A stretch of DNA of 64,000 nucleotides from Neolewinella marina (GTDB lineage Bacteria > Bacteroidota > Bacteroidia > Chitinophagales > Saprospiraceae): the NCBI RefSeq assembly GCF_002631205.1, contig NZ_PDLO01000002.1, forward strand, positions 558,001-622,000, written 5' to 3'. Both the position numbers and the translations under genes were made by a program. The notes below the pieces were generated by a model. That model made no database searches. It had not been told where the DNA came from and worked only from the letters and a program-made list of their open reading frames with translations. Shown piece after piece: positions 44,147-54,420 of the stretch. Numbering within the stretch: position 1 is the first letter of the stretch; the number at the start of each line of letters is the position of its first letter.

Positions 44147-46525
44147 TCAGAACCGCCGCCGCTGCCCGAGGTACTCCATGGTTTCCCCCTTGCCGAATCC
44201 GTAACTGAAGCCAAGGGTCACGAAGGTGCCCCGGAGTTCCCGGCTGTACTGGTAAAAGGTGGGCTGCTCCAGTACCCGCTCCTCGATGCGGGAGGCGAAG
44301 AGGTCGCGTACGCTGAAGTTGATCGCCCCCCGGCCCTCGAACAGCCGCTTGCGCAGGCCCAGGTCCATGAACACGAAGCTGGACACTTCGCTCTGGACGG
44401 TCTGGTAAGCACTCTGGTAGTTGCCGGTCACTTCGAAGTCGATGTCCAGCGGCAGGTCGAATTTTCCGCTTACCCGCCCGTTGAGCTGGTCGGCACTGAA
44501 GTCGAAGGAGACGTCCTCCAGCTCCCCCTCCCGCTTGAAATAGTTGTAGTTCACGTCGCCGGTCAGGGTCACGAATTCAAATGGCTCGTACTTGGCATTG
44601 AATTCCACCCCGGTGGCCCGGTTGGTGCCTACGTTGATGGGTTTGCTGATGCTCACGTTGTCCTGGAAAGTGGTCACCCGTTCCACTACGTCGGTGGTGT
44701 AGCGGTGGTACACCCCGAAGTTCAGCGAGGCCTGCTCCAGGATGTAAATGCTCGTCAGCTCGTAGCTGTCGGTATACTCCGGCTGCAGGTTGGGGTTACC
44801 GGTGCGGATGGTGAAGTTGTTGCGGAGGTTGAAGAAGGGGTTCAGGTCCCACATCCGGGGCCGGAATACCCGCCGGGAGTACCCCCCCTGGAAGGAGATG
44901 GCCTCCGTCAGTTGGTAGGAAGTGTGGGCGCTGGGGAAGAGGTTGGTATAGTTTTGGGTGTTGGTCTCGTCGGTGGTCTCGAGTACGGTTTCCAGGTCGG
45001 TGTTCTCGAGCCGCAGGCCCACTTTCACGCCCCAGTCGCCCAGGTCGTAGCCGGCGGTAGCGTAGGCGGCCATCACGTTCTGCCGCCAGTTGAAGACGTT
45101 GGTCAGGCTGGGGTCTTCGACGAAGACCTCGTTCAGGTAGTTGCTGACCGAATAGTCGTTCTGCACGTCGTCGGTGACGTACTGGGTCCCGGTTTCCACG
45201 GTGAGCTTTTCCGTGAAGGGCCGGGTGTAGTCGAGTTTGAAGGTGTTTGTCTGCTCGCCGAAATCGGTGCGCGTGCGCTGCCGGCCGCTTCTGTCGTCCC
45301 CGGACAGGGTGGTGTTGACGAATTCCGAGGCCTGGTCCTTGCTGAACAGGGTGCCGATGGCGCTGAAGAGCAGGTCGTGGTCTTTGTGGTCCTCAAAATC
45401 CCGCTTGTACTGGAATTCAAACTGGTACTTGGGGTTGGTGGCTTCGGTGGTTTCCTCCCGGTTCCAGCGCGAGGCGGTTTCCCCGGCGGCGTCCTCCAGG
45501 CGGAATTCCGTGAAGGACGGCTGGTCTTCCACCTCGTAGGCGAAGTTACCCGACAGCGTCAGCACGTTCCGCTCGTTGATGTGGTAATCGGTGCCCAGCA
45601 CCACGTTGTAGAAGGTCTCGTTGCGGAATTCCTCCCCGGTGCTGTACAAACTTGTGTTGTCGCTCAGGTCCCGGTTGACGGTGGTGATGTCCTCGGGCAG
45701 GGAGCGGTAGCCGACGCCCAGCTGGCTGAAGAGGTTGAACTTTTCGGTGCGCCGGTTCAGGCTCAGCCCGACGCTGTGGTTGTCGGGTACGCCGGTATTT
45801 ACGGAGACGGCCCCGTTGAGCCCCTTTTTCTCTTCCTTCTTCAGCACGATGTTGATGATGCCGCTGGTCCCCTCGGCGTCGTACTTGGCCGATGGGTTGG
45901 TGATCACCTCCACGCTCTCGATCATGTCGGCGGTCAGGGTGCCCAGCAGGTTACCCTGTTCACTGGCGATCACCGAGGGCTTGCCGTCGACCAGGATCTG
46001 CACGCCGCCGCTTCCCCGCAGTTGTACGGCCCCCTCCATGGTTACGGTCACCGAAGGGACGTTGCTGAGCACCTCCAGGGCACTGGCCCCGGTACTGCTG
46101 AGGTCCTGCCCCACGTTGAACACCCGCTTGTCGAGCTTGAATACGGTCTGGGACTTCTCCGCGCGGACGGTCACCTCGTCCAGGGTCTGTCCCTGGGAGA
46201 CCAGTTCAACTACGCCCAGACTGGCCTCGCCCCCCGCTACCTCAATGTCGTCGATGCGGGCGGTTTGAAAGCCGATAAAGCTGACCTCCACGTAGAAATC
46301 TCCCTGGGGTGCCGTTACGCTGAAATTCCCGGTGGGGTCAGTAGTCGTCCCGCCGCGGGAAGTACCGGTAGCGGCATCGGCCACCATCACCGTAGCGAAT
46401 TCGATGGGTTGCCCCCCGGATGCGTCGACCACCCTGCCCGTTACCGTGGTCTGGGCGCGGACGCAGGTGCCGTGCAAGAGGACCAGGAGCAGGGTAAGGG
46501 CAGCAGACAGCGTAAAGTGGTGCAT
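44147..46525 (-). CDS. TonB-dependent-receptor-like outer-membrane beta-barrel protein
   Basis: 792 residues from the ATG at 46525, which begins a signal peptide ([20 protein letters not shown]). A carboxypeptidase-regulatory-like domain ([20 protein letters not shown]) is followed by a plug domain ([40 protein letters not shown]) and a large barrel of the 'outer membrane beta-barrel family protein' type. No SusD partner is adjacent, so this is probably not a glycan importer; ligand unknown. A LytS/LytTR pair starts divergently 188 bases away and might regulate it. Confidence 0.92.
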   Translation of the reverse strand: MHHFTLSAALTLLLVLLHGTCVRAQTTVTGRVVDASGGQPIEFATVMVADAATGTSRGGTTTDPTGNFSVTAPQGDFYVEVSFIGFQTARIDDIEVAGGEASLGVVELVSQGQTLDEVTVRAEKSQTVFKLDKRVFNVGQDLSSTGASALEVLSNVPSVTVTMEGAVQLRGSGGVQILVDGKPSVIASEQGNLLGTLTADMIESVEVITNPSAKYDAEGTSGIINIVLKKEEKKGLNGAVSVNTGVPDNHSVGLSLNRRTEKFNLFSQLGVGYRSLPEDITTVNRDLSDNTSLYSTGEEFRNETFYNVVLGTDYHINERNVLTLSGNFAYEVEDQPSFTEFRLEDAAGETASRWNREETTEATNPKYQFEFQYKRDFEDHKDHDLLFSAIGTLFSKDQASEFVNTTLSGDDRSGRQRTRTDFGEQTNTFKLDYTRPFTEKLTVETGTQYVTDDVQNDYSVSNYLNEVFVEDPSLTNVFNWRQNVMAAYATAGYDLGDWGVKVGLRLENTDLETVLETTDETNTQNYTNLFPSAHTSYQLTEAISFQGGYSRRVFRPRMWDLNPFFNLRNNFTIRTGNPNLQPEYTDSYELTSIYILEQASLNFGVYHRYTTDVVERVTTFQDNVSISKPINVGTNRATGVEFNAKYEPFEFVTLTGDVNYNYFKREGELEDVSFDFSADQLNGRVSGKFDLPLDIDFEVTGNYQSAYQTVQSEVSSFVFMDLGLRKRLFEGRGAINFSVRDLFASRIEERVLEQPTFYQYSRELRGTFVTLGFSYGFGKGETMEYLGQRRRF

Positions 46526-46713
46526 CGGGGTATAACTTGATTGTCCCTCAAAAATGGAACTCCCCACAGTAACCGGCAAATCCATTCCCCCGAACGGCAA
46601 TCCCCGCCCCGCCAACGACAGTCCGACCCGCCACCCGGCGTTGGGGGGAGGGATTGTGCCGTTCACCGGAAGCGGTTTGTCCTGGCGTTCCCGGGATACT
46701 TACCTTGGTCACC

Positions 46714-47739
46714 ATGCCCGCCCGCTCTCCCATTACGGCTTCCGAGATCGGCTACCAGCTCCTGTTGCACCTGGTGGTGTTCCTGTTCTACGCCTTCGAC
46801 CGGACCAGTCCCCATCTGGAGCCTTTTGAGGTCACCTATTTCATCCAGTACACCCTGGCCACCCTGCTGATCAGCTACTGGTTGCTGCCGCGCTACATCT
46901 ACCGCCACCGTTACGGCCGCTTCCTGCTCGGCGTTGCCACCGTGATCGTGCTGGTGATCGTGACCGAGGAACTCATCCTCGAGCCCATCTACTTCGCGGG
47001 CAAGCGGGCCGGGAGTTTCCCCGGCGTCCTGTTTACCCTCTCCCAGATTCTGCCCATCATGACCATCCTGGCGGCGGGAAAGTTCGCCTGGGACGCCGCC
47101 CGGGGGCAGCGGGAGGTGCAGCAATTGCGGAGTCTGATGCAGGAGAGTGAACTGGAGTTCCTCAAATCCCAGATCAACCCCCACTTCCTGTTTAACAACC
47201 TGAACAACCTCTATTCCTACGCGATCGAACAATCGCCCAAGACGCCCGAAATCATCCTGGAGCTCAGCGCCGTGCTCCGCTACATGATCTACGAGTGCCG
47301 GCAGCGGTACGTGCCCCTGTCGCGGGAGATCGAGCAGCTGCGCAATTTCACCCGCCTGTACGAATTACAGATCGAAGACCGGGGGGAGGTATCCTTCCAG
47401 GCTCCGGTGTCCGCGGGAAACCACCGCATCGCCCCCCTCATCCTCCTGGTCTTCATCGAGAATGCCTTCAAGCACGGGCAGGCGGGGCAGTCCGACAACA
47501 TCCGCATCGACATTGACCTCCGGCTTACGCCCGACGGCACCCTGGTCTTTCGCTGCGCCAACGACTATGCCCCGGTTATTGCCGACACCCCGGCTGTGGG
47601 TGGAATTGGCCTGGCCAACGTCCGCAAGCGCCTTCAGCTGCTCTACCCCGGCCCGGCCCACGAACTCCGCATCGAGGATTCCGGCACCCGTTTCGTCGTC
47701 CACCTCCGTCTGCAACTCACCAGCACCGCCGCCCCATGA
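46714..47739 (+). CDS. LytS/YehU-type sensor histidine kinase
   Basis: 341 residues from the ATG at 46714, with TACCTTGG (46701-46708) 5 bases before it. Four N-terminal membrane helices, then the His_kinase domain with FLKSQINPHFLFNNLNNLYS holding the phospho-acceptor histidine, and a HATPase region (LVFIENAFKHG; GIGLANVRKRLQLLYPG). Its stop overlaps the next start (ATGA), so it is coupled to its LytTR response regulator. Confidence 0.93.
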   Translation: MPARSPITASEIGYQLLLHLVVFLFYAFDRTSPHLEPFEVTYFIQYTLATLLISYWLLPRYIYRHRYGRFLLGVATVIVLVIVTEELILEPIYFAGKRAGSFPGVLFTLSQILPIMTILAAGKFAWDAARGQREVQQLRSLMQESELEFLKSQINPHFLFNNLNNLYSYAIEQSPKTPEIILELSAVLRYMIYECRQRYVPLSREIEQLRNFTRLYELQIEDRGEVSFQAPVSAGNHRIAPLILLVFIENAFKHGQAGQSDNIRIDIDLRLTPDGTLVFRCANDYAPVIADTPAVGGIGLANVRKRLQLLYPGPAHELRIEDSGTRFVVHLRLQLTSTAAP

Positions 47740-48419
47740 ATTGCCTGATCGTCGAAGACCAGCCGCCCGCCCAGCGGATCCTGAAGAAGTACATTACCGA
47801 CTACGGCAGCCTCGACCTGCGGGCCACCTACCCGGATGCCCTCCAGGCCGCCGACCACCTGCGCCGGGAATCCATTGACCTGATGTTCCTTGACATCAAC
47901 CTGCCGAAGCTGTCCGGCCTCGATTTTCTCAAGTCGCTTCCCCACCCGCCCGCCGTCATCCTCACTACGGCCTATTCCGAATTCGCCCTGGAAGGCTACG
48001 AGCTGGACGTAGTGGACTATCTCCTGAAGCCTTTCAGTTTTCAGCGCTTCGTCAAGGCGGTGAACAAGGTCCCCACCCAACGCCCGGCGGCCCCGACGGC
48101 GGAGCATCCCGTCGACATCTTCATCAAATCGGGCCACGAGCACGTACGCATCAACCTCCAGGAGGTGCTCTACCTCCAGGCCGGAGCAGACTATACCGAG
48201 CTGGTAACCGCCCAGAAAAAGCACCTCTCCACGGATTCGTTGCGGGCCTGGCTCGACCGGCTGGACGGACAGCAGTTCCTGCAGGTCCATAAGTCATTCG
48301 TGGTCAACCTCCACCACGTCGAGCGGGTCATCGGCAACGAAATTTTCCTGCCGGACCACCTCACCATCCCCATCGGGCGTACGTACAAGGATGATTTCCT
48401 GGAACGGCTGGTTCGCTAG
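47736..48419 (+). CDS. LytTR-family response regulator
   Basis: 227 residues. An N-terminal receiver with the phosphorylated Asp in LMFLDINLPKLSGLDF (about 54) and a C-terminal LytTR DNA-binding domain (DIFIKSGHEHVRINLQEVLY, then HKSFVVNLHHVERV). The cognate kinase is the overlapping upstream gene. The likely targets are not visible; the divergent receptor gene is a candidate by position. Confidence 0.94.
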   Translation: MNCLIVEDQPPAQRILKKYITDYGSLDLRATYPDALQAADHLRRESIDLMFLDINLPKLSGLDFLKSLPHPPAVILTTAYSEFALEGYELDVVDYLLKPFSFQRFVKAVNKVPTQRPAAPTAEHPVDIFIKSGHEHVRINLQEVLYLQAGADYTELVTAQKKHLSTDSLRAWLDRLDGQQFLQVHKSFVVNLHHVERVIGNEIFLPDHLTIPIGRTYKDDFLERLVR

Positions 48420-48474
48420 GCGGGGCACCCAGTGGACCGCCGGGGAACCCCTGGGGCACCGTACCTTAACCTCC

Positions 48475-49581
48475 ATGAACCGCAGATCAGTACTCAAGGG
48501 TGTGGCCGCCGGCACCATTGGTTTACCGGTGGCCCTGCGGCTGCTCGGCGGCCGGGGACAGGCCCAGACGGCCACCGCCACCGTTAGCGGTGAGCAATAC
48601 AACTGGAAGATGGTCACCACCTGGCCCCCCGGCTTTCCGATCCTCGGAGAAGGGTGCCAGATGCTGGCCGACCTGTGCCGCGAGATGTCCGGCGGCCGCC
48701 TCAACATCACCGTCTACGGCGGCGGTGAGCTCGTCCCTGCCCTGGAGGCCTTCGACGCCGTGCGTCAGGGGGCTGCGGAGGTGGGCAGCGGCGCGGCCTA
48801 CTACTGGGCCGGTAAGCTTCCGGCCGCACAGTTCTTCGCGGGCTTTCCTTTCGGCTTAAATGCCCAGCAGATGAACGCCTGGCTGATCGCCGGCGGCGGC
48901 ATGGAATTGTGGCGGAAGCTGTACGCCGACGTTGGGCTGGTTCCCTTCGCCGGGGGCAACACCGGCGTACAGATGGGCGGATGGTTCAACCGGGAAATCC
49001 GGGGCATTGCCGACTTCCGGGGACTCAAGATGCGCATGCCCGGACTCGGCGGTCGCGTCCTGGAACGGCTGGGCGGAACGCCGGTGCTTCTGCCGGGGGG
49101 TGAGATCTACACCGGACTGGAACGCGGCATCCTCGACGCCACCGAATGGGTAGGTCCCTACCACGATTACGTGATGGGGTTCCACGAAATCGCCCGTTAC
49201 TACTACTATCCCGGCTGGCACGAGCCGGGAACGAGTTTTGAGTTCTTCGTGAACCGCGATAAGTACGAATCCCTGCCGGCCGACCTCCAGCGCATCTTTG
49301 AGGTGGCCACCCACTACATCAATTTGTATACGCTCTCGGCCTTCGAGTCGAAGAACGCCGAATACCTGGCCAGGCTACAGCAGGTCCCAACGCTCTCCAT
49401 CCGCCCCTACCCCCCGGAAGTACTCGACCGGGCCCGCCGGGCCGCGGCGGAGGTCATGGAGGAATACGCCGCCACTGACGCCATTACCGGCGAGGTGTAC
49501 GATTCCATCCAGCGGTTCCGGCAGCAGGCCAAACCCTGGAATGAGATTACGGAACAGTGGTTCTACGACAGCCTGAGCTGA
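48475..49581 (+). CDS. TRAP-transporter substrate-binding protein (DctP type), Tat-exported
   Basis: 368 residues. A twin-arginine signal (MNRRSVLKGVAAGTIGLPVA) points to Tat export. The mature part matches the DctP/TRAP binding family (WKMVTTWPPGFPILGEGCQM, and GLKMRMPGLGGRVLERLGG with the carboxylate-binding arginine). The membrane DctQ/DctM subunits are not in the window, so it is an orphan here. The ligand is probably an organic acid. TACCTTAA (48462-48469) lies 5 bases before the ATG. Confidence 0.92.
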   Translation: MNRRSVLKGVAAGTIGLPVALRLLGGRGQAQTATATVSGEQYNWKMVTTWPPGFPILGEGCQMLADLCREMSGGRLNITVYGGGELVPALEAFDAVRQGAAEVGSGAAYYWAGKLPAAQFFAGFPFGLNAQQMNAWLIAGGGMELWRKLYADVGLVPFAGGNTGVQMGGWFNREIRGIADFRGLKMRMPGLGGRVLERLGGTPVLLPGGEIYTGLERGILDATEWVGPYHDYVMGFHEIARYYYYPGWHEPGTSFEFFVNRDKYESLPADLQRIFEVATHYINLYTLSAFESKNAEYLARLQQVPTLSIRPYPPEVLDRARRAAAEVMEEYAATDAITGEVYDSIQRFRQQAKPWNEITEQWFYDSLS

Positions 49582-49588
49582 GCCAGGC

Positions 49589-50575
49589 CTAGATATCCGG
49601 TACTTCGGTGGGTTCGCGGATCTCCGTGGGATCGGGGGGATGGGGAGTGGGTGCCTTGCGCAGCAGCGAGAGCAGGATGCCCCCCGTCAGGGTAACGAAA
49701 ATTACCGTCAGGCTGACCCACTCCGCCGGATGCCACACCTCGTGGAGCATCAGCTTGATGCCGACAAAGGTGAGAATGAGGGCGAGGCTGTACTTGAGCA
49801 GGCCGAACTTGTCGATCATCGAGGAAAGGACGAAGTAGAGGGCCCGTAGTCCGAGTACGGCCAGAATATTGGAGGAGAAGACGATGAAGGAGTCGGTCGT
49901 GATACCCAGAATGGCCGGGATGGAGTCGACGGCAAAAATGATGTCGGTGGTTTCCACCATCACCAGGGCGACGAACAGGGGGGTCGCGTGGAGCTTGCCG
50001 TGCAGGCGGATCCAGAAATCGTGGCCGTGGTACTCGTGGGTAACGGGCACTACCCGCTTGACGACCTGGATTACGGGGTTTTCCGCCGGATGTACCTCAT
50101 CGCCCTTGCCCACCATCTTGTAGGCACTGTACAGCAACAACACGCCGAAGACGTAGAACATCCAGTCGAACTGCTCCAGCAGATATACTCCGGCCAGAAT
50201 CATGGCCAGGCGGAAGAACACCGCGCCGAGGATACCCCAGAAGAGCACCCGGTGCTGATACTTGGCTGGCACCCGGAAATAGCCGAAGATGACCGCAATT
50301 ACGAAGACGTTGTCCATGCTCAGCGACAACTCCACCAGGTAACCGGTAAGGTAGTTGATCATGGCGGTGCGGGGAAGCTGGTCGGAAGTCACCCACCCAT
50401 TGTCGTAGGCGAGGTAGATCACCCCGCTGAACGCCAGGCCGATCGACATCCAGATTGCCGTTTGGGCCAGGGCTTCCCGGGTACGGGGTACGTGGTCCTT
50501 GGCGTTGAGAACAAACAGGTCCAGGAAAAGTAGCAATGCCACGAAAATGGCAAAGCTGATCCAGAGAATGGGCAT
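49589..50575 (-). CDS. TerC/Alx-family membrane protein
   Basis: 328 residues with about nine membrane helices. Conserved acidic membrane motifs are SLSMDNVFVIAVIFGYF and ETTDIIFAVDSIPAILGIT, as in TerC/Alx proteins implicated in manganese export. The C-terminal tail is proline-rich. I looked upstream for a yybP-ykoY manganese riboswitch and did not see its conserved core. Confidence 0.93.
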   Translation of the reverse strand: MPILWISFAIFVALLLFLDLFVLNAKDHVPRTREALAQTAIWMSIGLAFSGVIYLAYDNGWVTSDQLPRTAMINYLTGYLVELSLSMDNVFVIAVIFGYFRVPAKYQHRVLFWGILGAVFFRLAMILAGVYLLEQFDWMFYVFGVLLLYSAYKMVGKGDEVHPAENPVIQVVKRVVPVTHEYHGHDFWIRLHGKLHATPLFVALVMVETTDIIFAVDSIPAILGITTDSFIVFSSNILAVLGLRALYFVLSSMIDKFGLLKYSLALILTFVGIKLMLHEVWHPAEWVSLTVIFVTLTGGILLSLLRKAPTPHPPDPTEIREPTEVPDI

Positions 50576-50692
50576 TGGCGATGGTTGTAGGCCTTATTAA
50601 CAGATGGCCCGAAGGGATGTTTCCCGCCCACGGTGCCTACTACCCGACCATTATTCACGGCACCCGCGCCCCGCCGCCCCGCCCCCTGTCGT

Positions 50693-50700
50693 TACCTTTA
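50693..50700 (+). promoter_or_regulatory. -7-like box upstream of the haloperoxidase
   Basis: TACCTTTA, one base from TAnnTTTG, 24 bases before the ATG at 50725. No clear -33 element. Confidence 0.35.
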
Positions 50701-50724
50701 CACCGGTACACGAACCTTGTCTTG

Positions 50725-52905
50725 ATGCGCCTTTGCTGCCTGATTTTATCTTTTGCGCTGAGTTGCGGCCTGACTGCTCAGTCCGAACCTTCCGTAGCCC
50801 GGCAGTGGAATGAGGTGTACCTCCTGGCCATCCGCCACGACTTTGCCCGCCCGGTGGTCCACGCCCGCAACCTCTACCACGGCGCGGCGGCCATGTACGA
50901 TGTTTGGGCTACCGTTAACCGCCGCGGAACGCCGGTTCTGGTGCGCCTCGACTCCTCCGGGCTGCCCCCCTACCCCAATGCCCACGCAGCCACGGAGGAA
51001 GCCCTCAGTTACGCGGCCTACCGGCTGCTGTTGCACCGTTACACCAGGGCGCCCGGCTACGATACCATCCGCCTGGCCGCCGACCGACTGATGCAGCGCC
51101 TGGGCTACGACCCCACCTACACCTCCGCCGACTACACCGACGGGGCGCGACCCGCCGCCCTGGGCAACCACGTCGCCGCCCGCATCATTGCCCACGGGAT
51201 GACCGACGGGGCAAACGAGGCATTGGATTACGCCAATGCCGGCTACCCCGACCCCGTAAATCCCCCGCTGTTCCTCGACCGCCCCTTCAGCATCCTGACC
51301 CTGGAAGACCCCAACCACTGGCAGCCCCTGGCTTTTCCCGGCACGGTGGTCGACCAGTCGGGCAATCCCATCGGCAACATCCCCGGCTTTCTCGGGGCCA
51401 GCTGGGGCCGGGTCACCCCCTTCGCCATCCCCGCCGCGGCCCGGACCCTACCCTCCGCCAGCCGGCCGATTTACGGCAACAATCCGGTGTACCACGACCC
51501 CGGTCCGCCGCCCTACTACGACCCCACCGATACCGCCGCCCTCAACCTCTACCGCTGGAACTTCGAGACGGTGCTGAAGTGGTCCAGCCACCTCGACCCC
51601 GCGGATAGTGTCCGCTGGAACATTTCTCCCGGAGCGCGCGGAAACGCTTCTGACGACCTCCCGGAAACCGCCGCCGAATACCGGGCCTTCTACGACGAGC
51701 ACGCCGGGGGGCAGCCGGGGGCGGGCCACCCGGTAAACCCCGCCACCGGGGAACCCTATCCCGACAATTTCGTGCTGCGGGGCGACTACACCAGGGTGCT
51801 GGCCGAATTCTGGGCCGACGGCCCCGATTCGGAGACCCCGCCCGGCCACTGGTTCACCATTTTCAATCAGGTGATGGATCACCCCGAGTTCAGTCGCCGC
51901 CTCTGGGGGGAAGGGGAAGAACTGCCTACCCTGGAATACGACGTCAAGGCCTACCTCACCCTCGGCGGCGCCATGCACGACGCCGCCATCACGGCCTGGA
52001 GCATCAAGGGGAAATACGACTACATCCGCCCGATCAGCGCCATCCGCTTCCTGGCCAGCCGCGGACAGGCCACCGTGGAAGACCACCGCTTCTACCACCC
52101 CGGGGGCATTCGTCTCGACCCCGGCTTCATCGAGCTGGTCGAAAGCGGGCAGGAGGTGGTGAACAGTACCGCCCTGATGACCGTGAAGGCCCGTGCCTGG
52201 ATCGGCAATTCCTTCATCGACGACGCCGACATCGAAGCGGCGGGGGTCGACTGGATCAATCCATCGGTCTGGGAGCCCTATCAGCGGCCCAACTTCGTGA
52301 CCCCCAACTTCGCGGGCTACGTATCCGGCCACTCCACCTTCAGCGCCGCGGCCGCCACCGTGCTGACCGCCCTGACGGGCACCCCCTATTTTCCCGGCGG
52401 AGTGGGTGAATTCGTGGCGCGCAAGAATGAATTTCTGGTATTCGAGGAAGGCCCCAGCGAAGACATCGTACTCCAGTGGGCCACCTACCAGGACGCGGCG
52501 GCGGAAACCAGCCTGAGTCGGATCTGGGGCGGCATCCACCCTCCGGCCGATGACATTCCGGGGCGGCGCATCGGTCGCCTGGTCGGTCGCGACGCTTACG
52601 AGCGGGCCGATAAACTTTTCCGGGGAGACGCTACGCCCACTACCGATCCGGAGGAGGGGAAAAACTTACTGGCCGTCTACCCCAATCCCGTGGCAGCCGG
52701 CTCACCCCTAACCGTAGTGACGGCAGAAACCGAAACTCCCCTTGACCTTGAGCTGTACAACGCGCTCGGGCAACGGGTGGCCACCTACCCCCCGAAAGCA
52801 GGGCACCCGCAGCGGATATCCACCGCGGGACTTGCTCCGGGTGTCTATCTGCTACGGGTGCGTAGCCACCAGCGGCAACTGGCGGTTAAGGTTCAGGTAC
52901 GCTAG
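50725..52905 (+). CDS. Vanadium-haloperoxidase/PAP2-type secreted protein with T9SS sorting domain
   Basis: 726 residues from the ATG at 50725, which starts a signal peptide (MRLCCLILSFALSCGLTAQ). The vanadate/phosphate site is complete: KYDYIRPISAIRFL, SGHSTFSAAAATV and RIWGGIHPPADDI (Arg and axial His). The C-terminus is a type IX secretion sorting domain (NLLAVYPNPVAAGSPLTV, and LYNALGQRVATY), so it should be exported to the cell surface. It could act as a vanadium haloperoxidase or an acid phosphatase; sequence does not decide. Confidence 0.92.
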   Translation: MRLCCLILSFALSCGLTAQSEPSVARQWNEVYLLAIRHDFARPVVHARNLYHGAAAMYDVWATVNRRGTPVLVRLDSSGLPPYPNAHAATEEALSYAAYRLLLHRYTRAPGYDTIRLAADRLMQRLGYDPTYTSADYTDGARPAALGNHVAARIIAHGMTDGANEALDYANAGYPDPVNPPLFLDRPFSILTLEDPNHWQPLAFPGTVVDQSGNPIGNIPGFLGASWGRVTPFAIPAAARTLPSASRPIYGNNPVYHDPGPPPYYDPTDTAALNLYRWNFETVLKWSSHLDPADSVRWNISPGARGNASDDLPETAAEYRAFYDEHAGGQPGAGHPVNPATGEPYPDNFVLRGDYTRVLAEFWADGPDSETPPGHWFTIFNQVMDHPEFSRRLWGEGEELPTLEYDVKAYLTLGGAMHDAAITAWSIKGKYDYIRPISAIRFLASRGQATVEDHRFYHPGGIRLDPGFIELVESGQEVVNSTALMTVKARAWIGNSFIDDADIEAAGVDWINPSVWEPYQRPNFVTPNFAGYVSGHSTFSAAAATVLTALTGTPYFPGGVGEFVARKNEFLVFEEGPSEDIVLQWATYQDAAAETSLSRIWGGIHPPADDIPGRRIGRLVGRDAYERADKLFRGDATPTTDPEEGKNLLAVYPNPVAAGSPLTVVTAETETPLDLELYNALGQRVATYPPKAGHPQRISTAGLAPGVYLLRVRSHQRQLAVKVQVR

Positions 52906-52934
52906 GGTAGACCACCGGCACGGCGGTCAGCCCC

Positions 52935-54263
52935 TCACACCATCAGGCGGATGGGGTCTTCCAGGGTAGCTTTCACGTCGTTAAGGAATCCGGCGGCGGA
53001 AGCTCCGTCAACCACGCGGTGGTCGCTGCTCAACGTCACCTTCATGATCTTGCCGGGAACTACCTCACCGTCGCGGACGACGGGCTTGTCGTTGATGCCG
53101 CCAACGGCCAGGATACAGGCGTCGGGCGGGTTGATGATGGCGGTGAATTCCTCGATACCGAACATGCCCAGGTTGGAGATGGTGAAGGTGTTACCCGTCA
53201 TCTCGTCCTGCGACAGTTTCTTGTTCTTGGCGCGGCCGGCCAGCTCCTTCACTTCGGTGTTGATCTGGCTCAGCGACTTCATGTTGGCGTAGCGGATCAC
53301 GGGGACCAGCAGTCCGTCGGGAATGGCTACGGCGACGCCGATGTTCACGTCCTTGTTCACGCGGATGTGGTCGCCCTGCCAGCTGGAGTTGATGGCCGGG
53401 TGCTTGGGCAGGTTGACGGCGCAGGCCTTGACGACCAGGTCGTTGAAGCTGATCTTCACCGGGGCAACCTCGTTGATGCGCTTGCGCAGCTCCCAGACCT
53501 TGCTCATTTCGATCTCTACGGTCACGTAGAAGTGGGGGGCGGTGAACTTCGATTCGCCCAGGCGGCGGGCGATCACCTTGCGCATCTGGCTGACGGTGGT
53601 CTGTTCGAAGTTGGCCTCTCCACCGCCGAAGGAGAATCCGGGCACCTTGGCGGCGGGTTGCTCCACGGTCACGTTGGGGCTGGGCTGCTGGGCGGGGGCG
53701 GGGGCGGGCTGGGCCGTTTGGGGCTGGGCGGCGGGCGCGGGTGCCGTCCGGGCTTCCTCCACGTCGCGCTTCACGATGCGGCCTCCTTCACCGGTGCCGC
53801 TGATGCCCTTGAGGTCGATGCCGGCCTCCTTGGCCATGGCGCGGGCCAGGGGGCTGGCCTTCAGGCGGTCGTCGCCGCCTTGTTCGTCGGTGGTGGTCCG
53901 ACCGGGGGTCGCCGGGGCGGCCTCGGCGGGAGCGGTGTTGTCGCTTTCGGCGGAATCCGACGGTCCGGAAGCAGCTTCTCCGCTGGAACCGTTGCCGGCG
54001 CCTTCGATGGCGGCCTTCCAGTCTTCACCCTCCTCTCCGATTACGGCGATGACGCCGTCGATGGGCACGGCACCTTCCTTTACGGCGATGTGGAGCAAGG
54101 TTCCCTCGAAGAAGGAATCCAGCTCCATGGTGGCCTTATCGGTTTCCACCTCGGCGAGCGTCTGGCCGGGTTCCACGGCGTCACCTTCTTCCACGAGCCA
54201 GGCTACGATGTTGCCTTCTTCCATGGTATCACTCATCCGGGGCATGCGTATCACCTCAGCCAT
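52935..54263 (-). CDS. Pyruvate dehydrogenase complex E2 (dihydrolipoamide acetyltransferase)
   Basis: 442 residues. One lipoyl domain with the lipoylated Lys in VETDKATMELD (about 44), an alanine/proline linker, a peripheral-subunit-binding domain (LKASPLARAMAKEAGIDLK), a second low-complexity linker, and the catalytic domain ending with HRVVDGASAAGFLND (HxxxDG). Substrate specificity (pyruvate rather than 2-oxoglutarate) is inferred from the single-domain layout and motif details. E1 and E3 are not adjacent. Confidence 0.93.
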   Translation of the reverse strand: MAEVIRMPRMSDTMEEGNIVAWLVEEGDAVEPGQTLAEVETDKATMELDSFFEGTLLHIAVKEGAVPIDGVIAVIGEEGEDWKAAIEGAGNGSSGEAASGPSDSAESDNTAPAEAAPATPGRTTTDEQGGDDRLKASPLARAMAKEAGIDLKGISGTGEGGRIVKRDVEEARTAPAPAAQPQTAQPAPAPAQQPSPNVTVEQPAAKVPGFSFGGGEANFEQTTVSQMRKVIARRLGESKFTAPHFYVTVEIEMSKVWELRKRINEVAPVKISFNDLVVKACAVNLPKHPAINSSWQGDHIRVNKDVNIGVAVAIPDGLLVPVIRYANMKSLSQINTEVKELAGRAKNKKLSQDEMTGNTFTISNLGMFGIEEFTAIINPPDACILAVGGINDKPVVRDGEVVPGKIMKVTLSSDHRVVDGASAAGFLNDVKATLEDPIRLMV

Positions 54264-54270
54264 AATCTCT

Positions 54271-54301
54271 TTATTTTAGGTCGTTGTCGGGGAGCGGCAA
54301 A
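54271..54301 (-). promoter_or_regulatory. Promoter of the E2 gene
   Basis: On the minus strand TTTG (54301-54298), 19-base spacer, TAAAATAA (54278-54271), 7 bases before the ATG at 54263. The -33 and spacing fit the Bacteroidota consensus; the -7 box is weaker. Confidence 0.5.
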
Positions 54302-54420
54302 TTTGCGGCCTATTCCCGGGATAAACAAACTCATTGTCTCACCGATTGTTTTTTCCCCGGGCCCTGCTTCTCTTTACGCCCCTAACCTACCGCTTCTACC
54401 CTTCTAGATCACTTTTCTGC

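Noticed and set aside
44705-46540. Plus-strand frame of 611 codons over the TonB-type receptor
   Set aside because: Antisense shadow; the receptor on the minus strand has a signal peptide, plug and barrel motifs.
50576-50724. yybP-ykoY manganese riboswitch upstream of TerC
   Set aside because: The conserved core could not be found on the relevant strand.
53019-54407. Plus-strand frame of 462 codons over the PDH E2 gene
   Set aside because: Antisense shadow; Gly/Val/His-rich, no motif.
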